64,000 bases of DNA, taken from assembly GCF_028437565.1 (NCBI RefSeq), contig NZ_JAMRYR010000001.1, positions 372,001-436,000 on the forward strand, in the 5' to 3' direction. Both the position numbers and the translations under genes were made by a program. This stretch comes from Actinomyces sp. B33 (lineage in GTDB: Bacteria; Actinomycetota; Actinomycetes; Actinomycetales; Actinomycetaceae). How positions within the stretch are numbered: position 1 is the first letter of the stretch; each line of letters begins with the position of its first letter. Shown in pieces: positions 63,972 to 64,000 of this stretch. The notes under the pieces are model-generated. The model searched no databases, was not told the origin of the DNA, and worked only from the letters and a program-made list of their open reading frames with translations.

Positions 63972-64000
63972 CACGACCGACTACGAGGCTCTCGCCGAGC
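63955..64000 (+). CDS. Start of a probable antitoxin gene (truncated by window edge)
   Basis: ATG 63955 begins MTAINDTTDYEALAE and runs off the window. AAAAGGAA lies just upstream and it overlaps the end of the BrnT-like gene in another frame. Only 15 codons are visible, so antitoxin identity is inferred from position. Confidence 0.45.
   Translation, partial: MTAINDTTDYEALAE

Noticed and set aside
1-64000. CRISPR array or tRNA/rRNA genes
   Set aside because: No regularly spaced short direct repeats with unique spacers and no cloverleaf or rRNA-like sequence were recognised on reading.

Overview
The window is a high-GC, actinobacterial-type chromosome segment. The gene families (GH33 sialidase, SipW-type signal peptidase with an alternate-signal-peptide protein, LAxTG-type surface glucanase, oligopeptide and sugar ABC systems, VTC/DUF4956 pair) fit an Actinomycetaceae-like, host-associated organism. 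This is inferred from gene content only; no rRNA or tRNA gene is visible.

Left part (1-21.9 kb). An OpuC/ProU-type osmoprotectant ABC operon (ATPase truncated by the window edge, two permeases, lipoprotein) faces an oligopeptide ABC operon (oppA-oppB-oppC-fused oppDF, minus strand). The ~0.6 kb between them carries a duplicated 132-bp block with strong hairpins. Next come an ABC-2 exporter with a histidine kinase and NarL-type response regulator, a secreted HNH nuclease, an amino-acid permease, a TRIC-type channel, a VIT/CCC1 metal transporter coupled to a YtxH-like protein, an alpha/beta hydrolase and a PfkB sugar kinase.

Centre (22.2-38.8 kb). A complete type 1 BREX phage-defence locus on the minus strand: brxA-brxB-brxC-pglX-(recombinase)-rhuM-pglZ-brxL. 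Base composition and codon use are visibly less GC-rich than on either side, so it looks like an acquired island. The pglX region is the most interesting part of the window. The methyltransferase is split into an 873-codon N-terminal ORF and a 315-codon C-terminal ORF. Between them lie a phage-type tyrosine recombinase flanked by 23-bp direct repeats, and a second, oppositely oriented PglX specificity segment. The two specificity segments share inverted repeats of 33, 34 and a perfect 257 bp. Inversion at these repeats would swap all, or only the tail, of the target-recognition region. This is the architecture expected of a phase-variable defence specificity switch. A RhuM-family gene is embedded in the same operon.

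Right part (38.9-64 kb). A very long HrpA helicase is followed by a carbohydrate locus. In it, a GH16 surface enzyme and a GH36 alpha-galactosidase are divergent from a sugar ABC transporter and its LacI regulator, with a LacI-type operator in the divergent region. Then come a SprT-like protein, a phosphoribosyltransferase, a P-loop kinase, a Cys/His-rich DUF2249 protein under a CsoR-type operator, RidA, a VTC/DUF4956 pair, a large secreted sialidase with a perfect palindromic operator, a TasA/camelysin-like protein with its ER-type signal peptidase, and the start of a BrnT-like toxin-antitoxin pair.

Several genes (histidine kinase, response regulator, hydrolase, PfkB kinase, hrpA) have a TANNNT-type or closely related -10 hexamer only 6-7 nt before the start codon and no Shine-Dalgarno, suggesting leaderless mRNAs.
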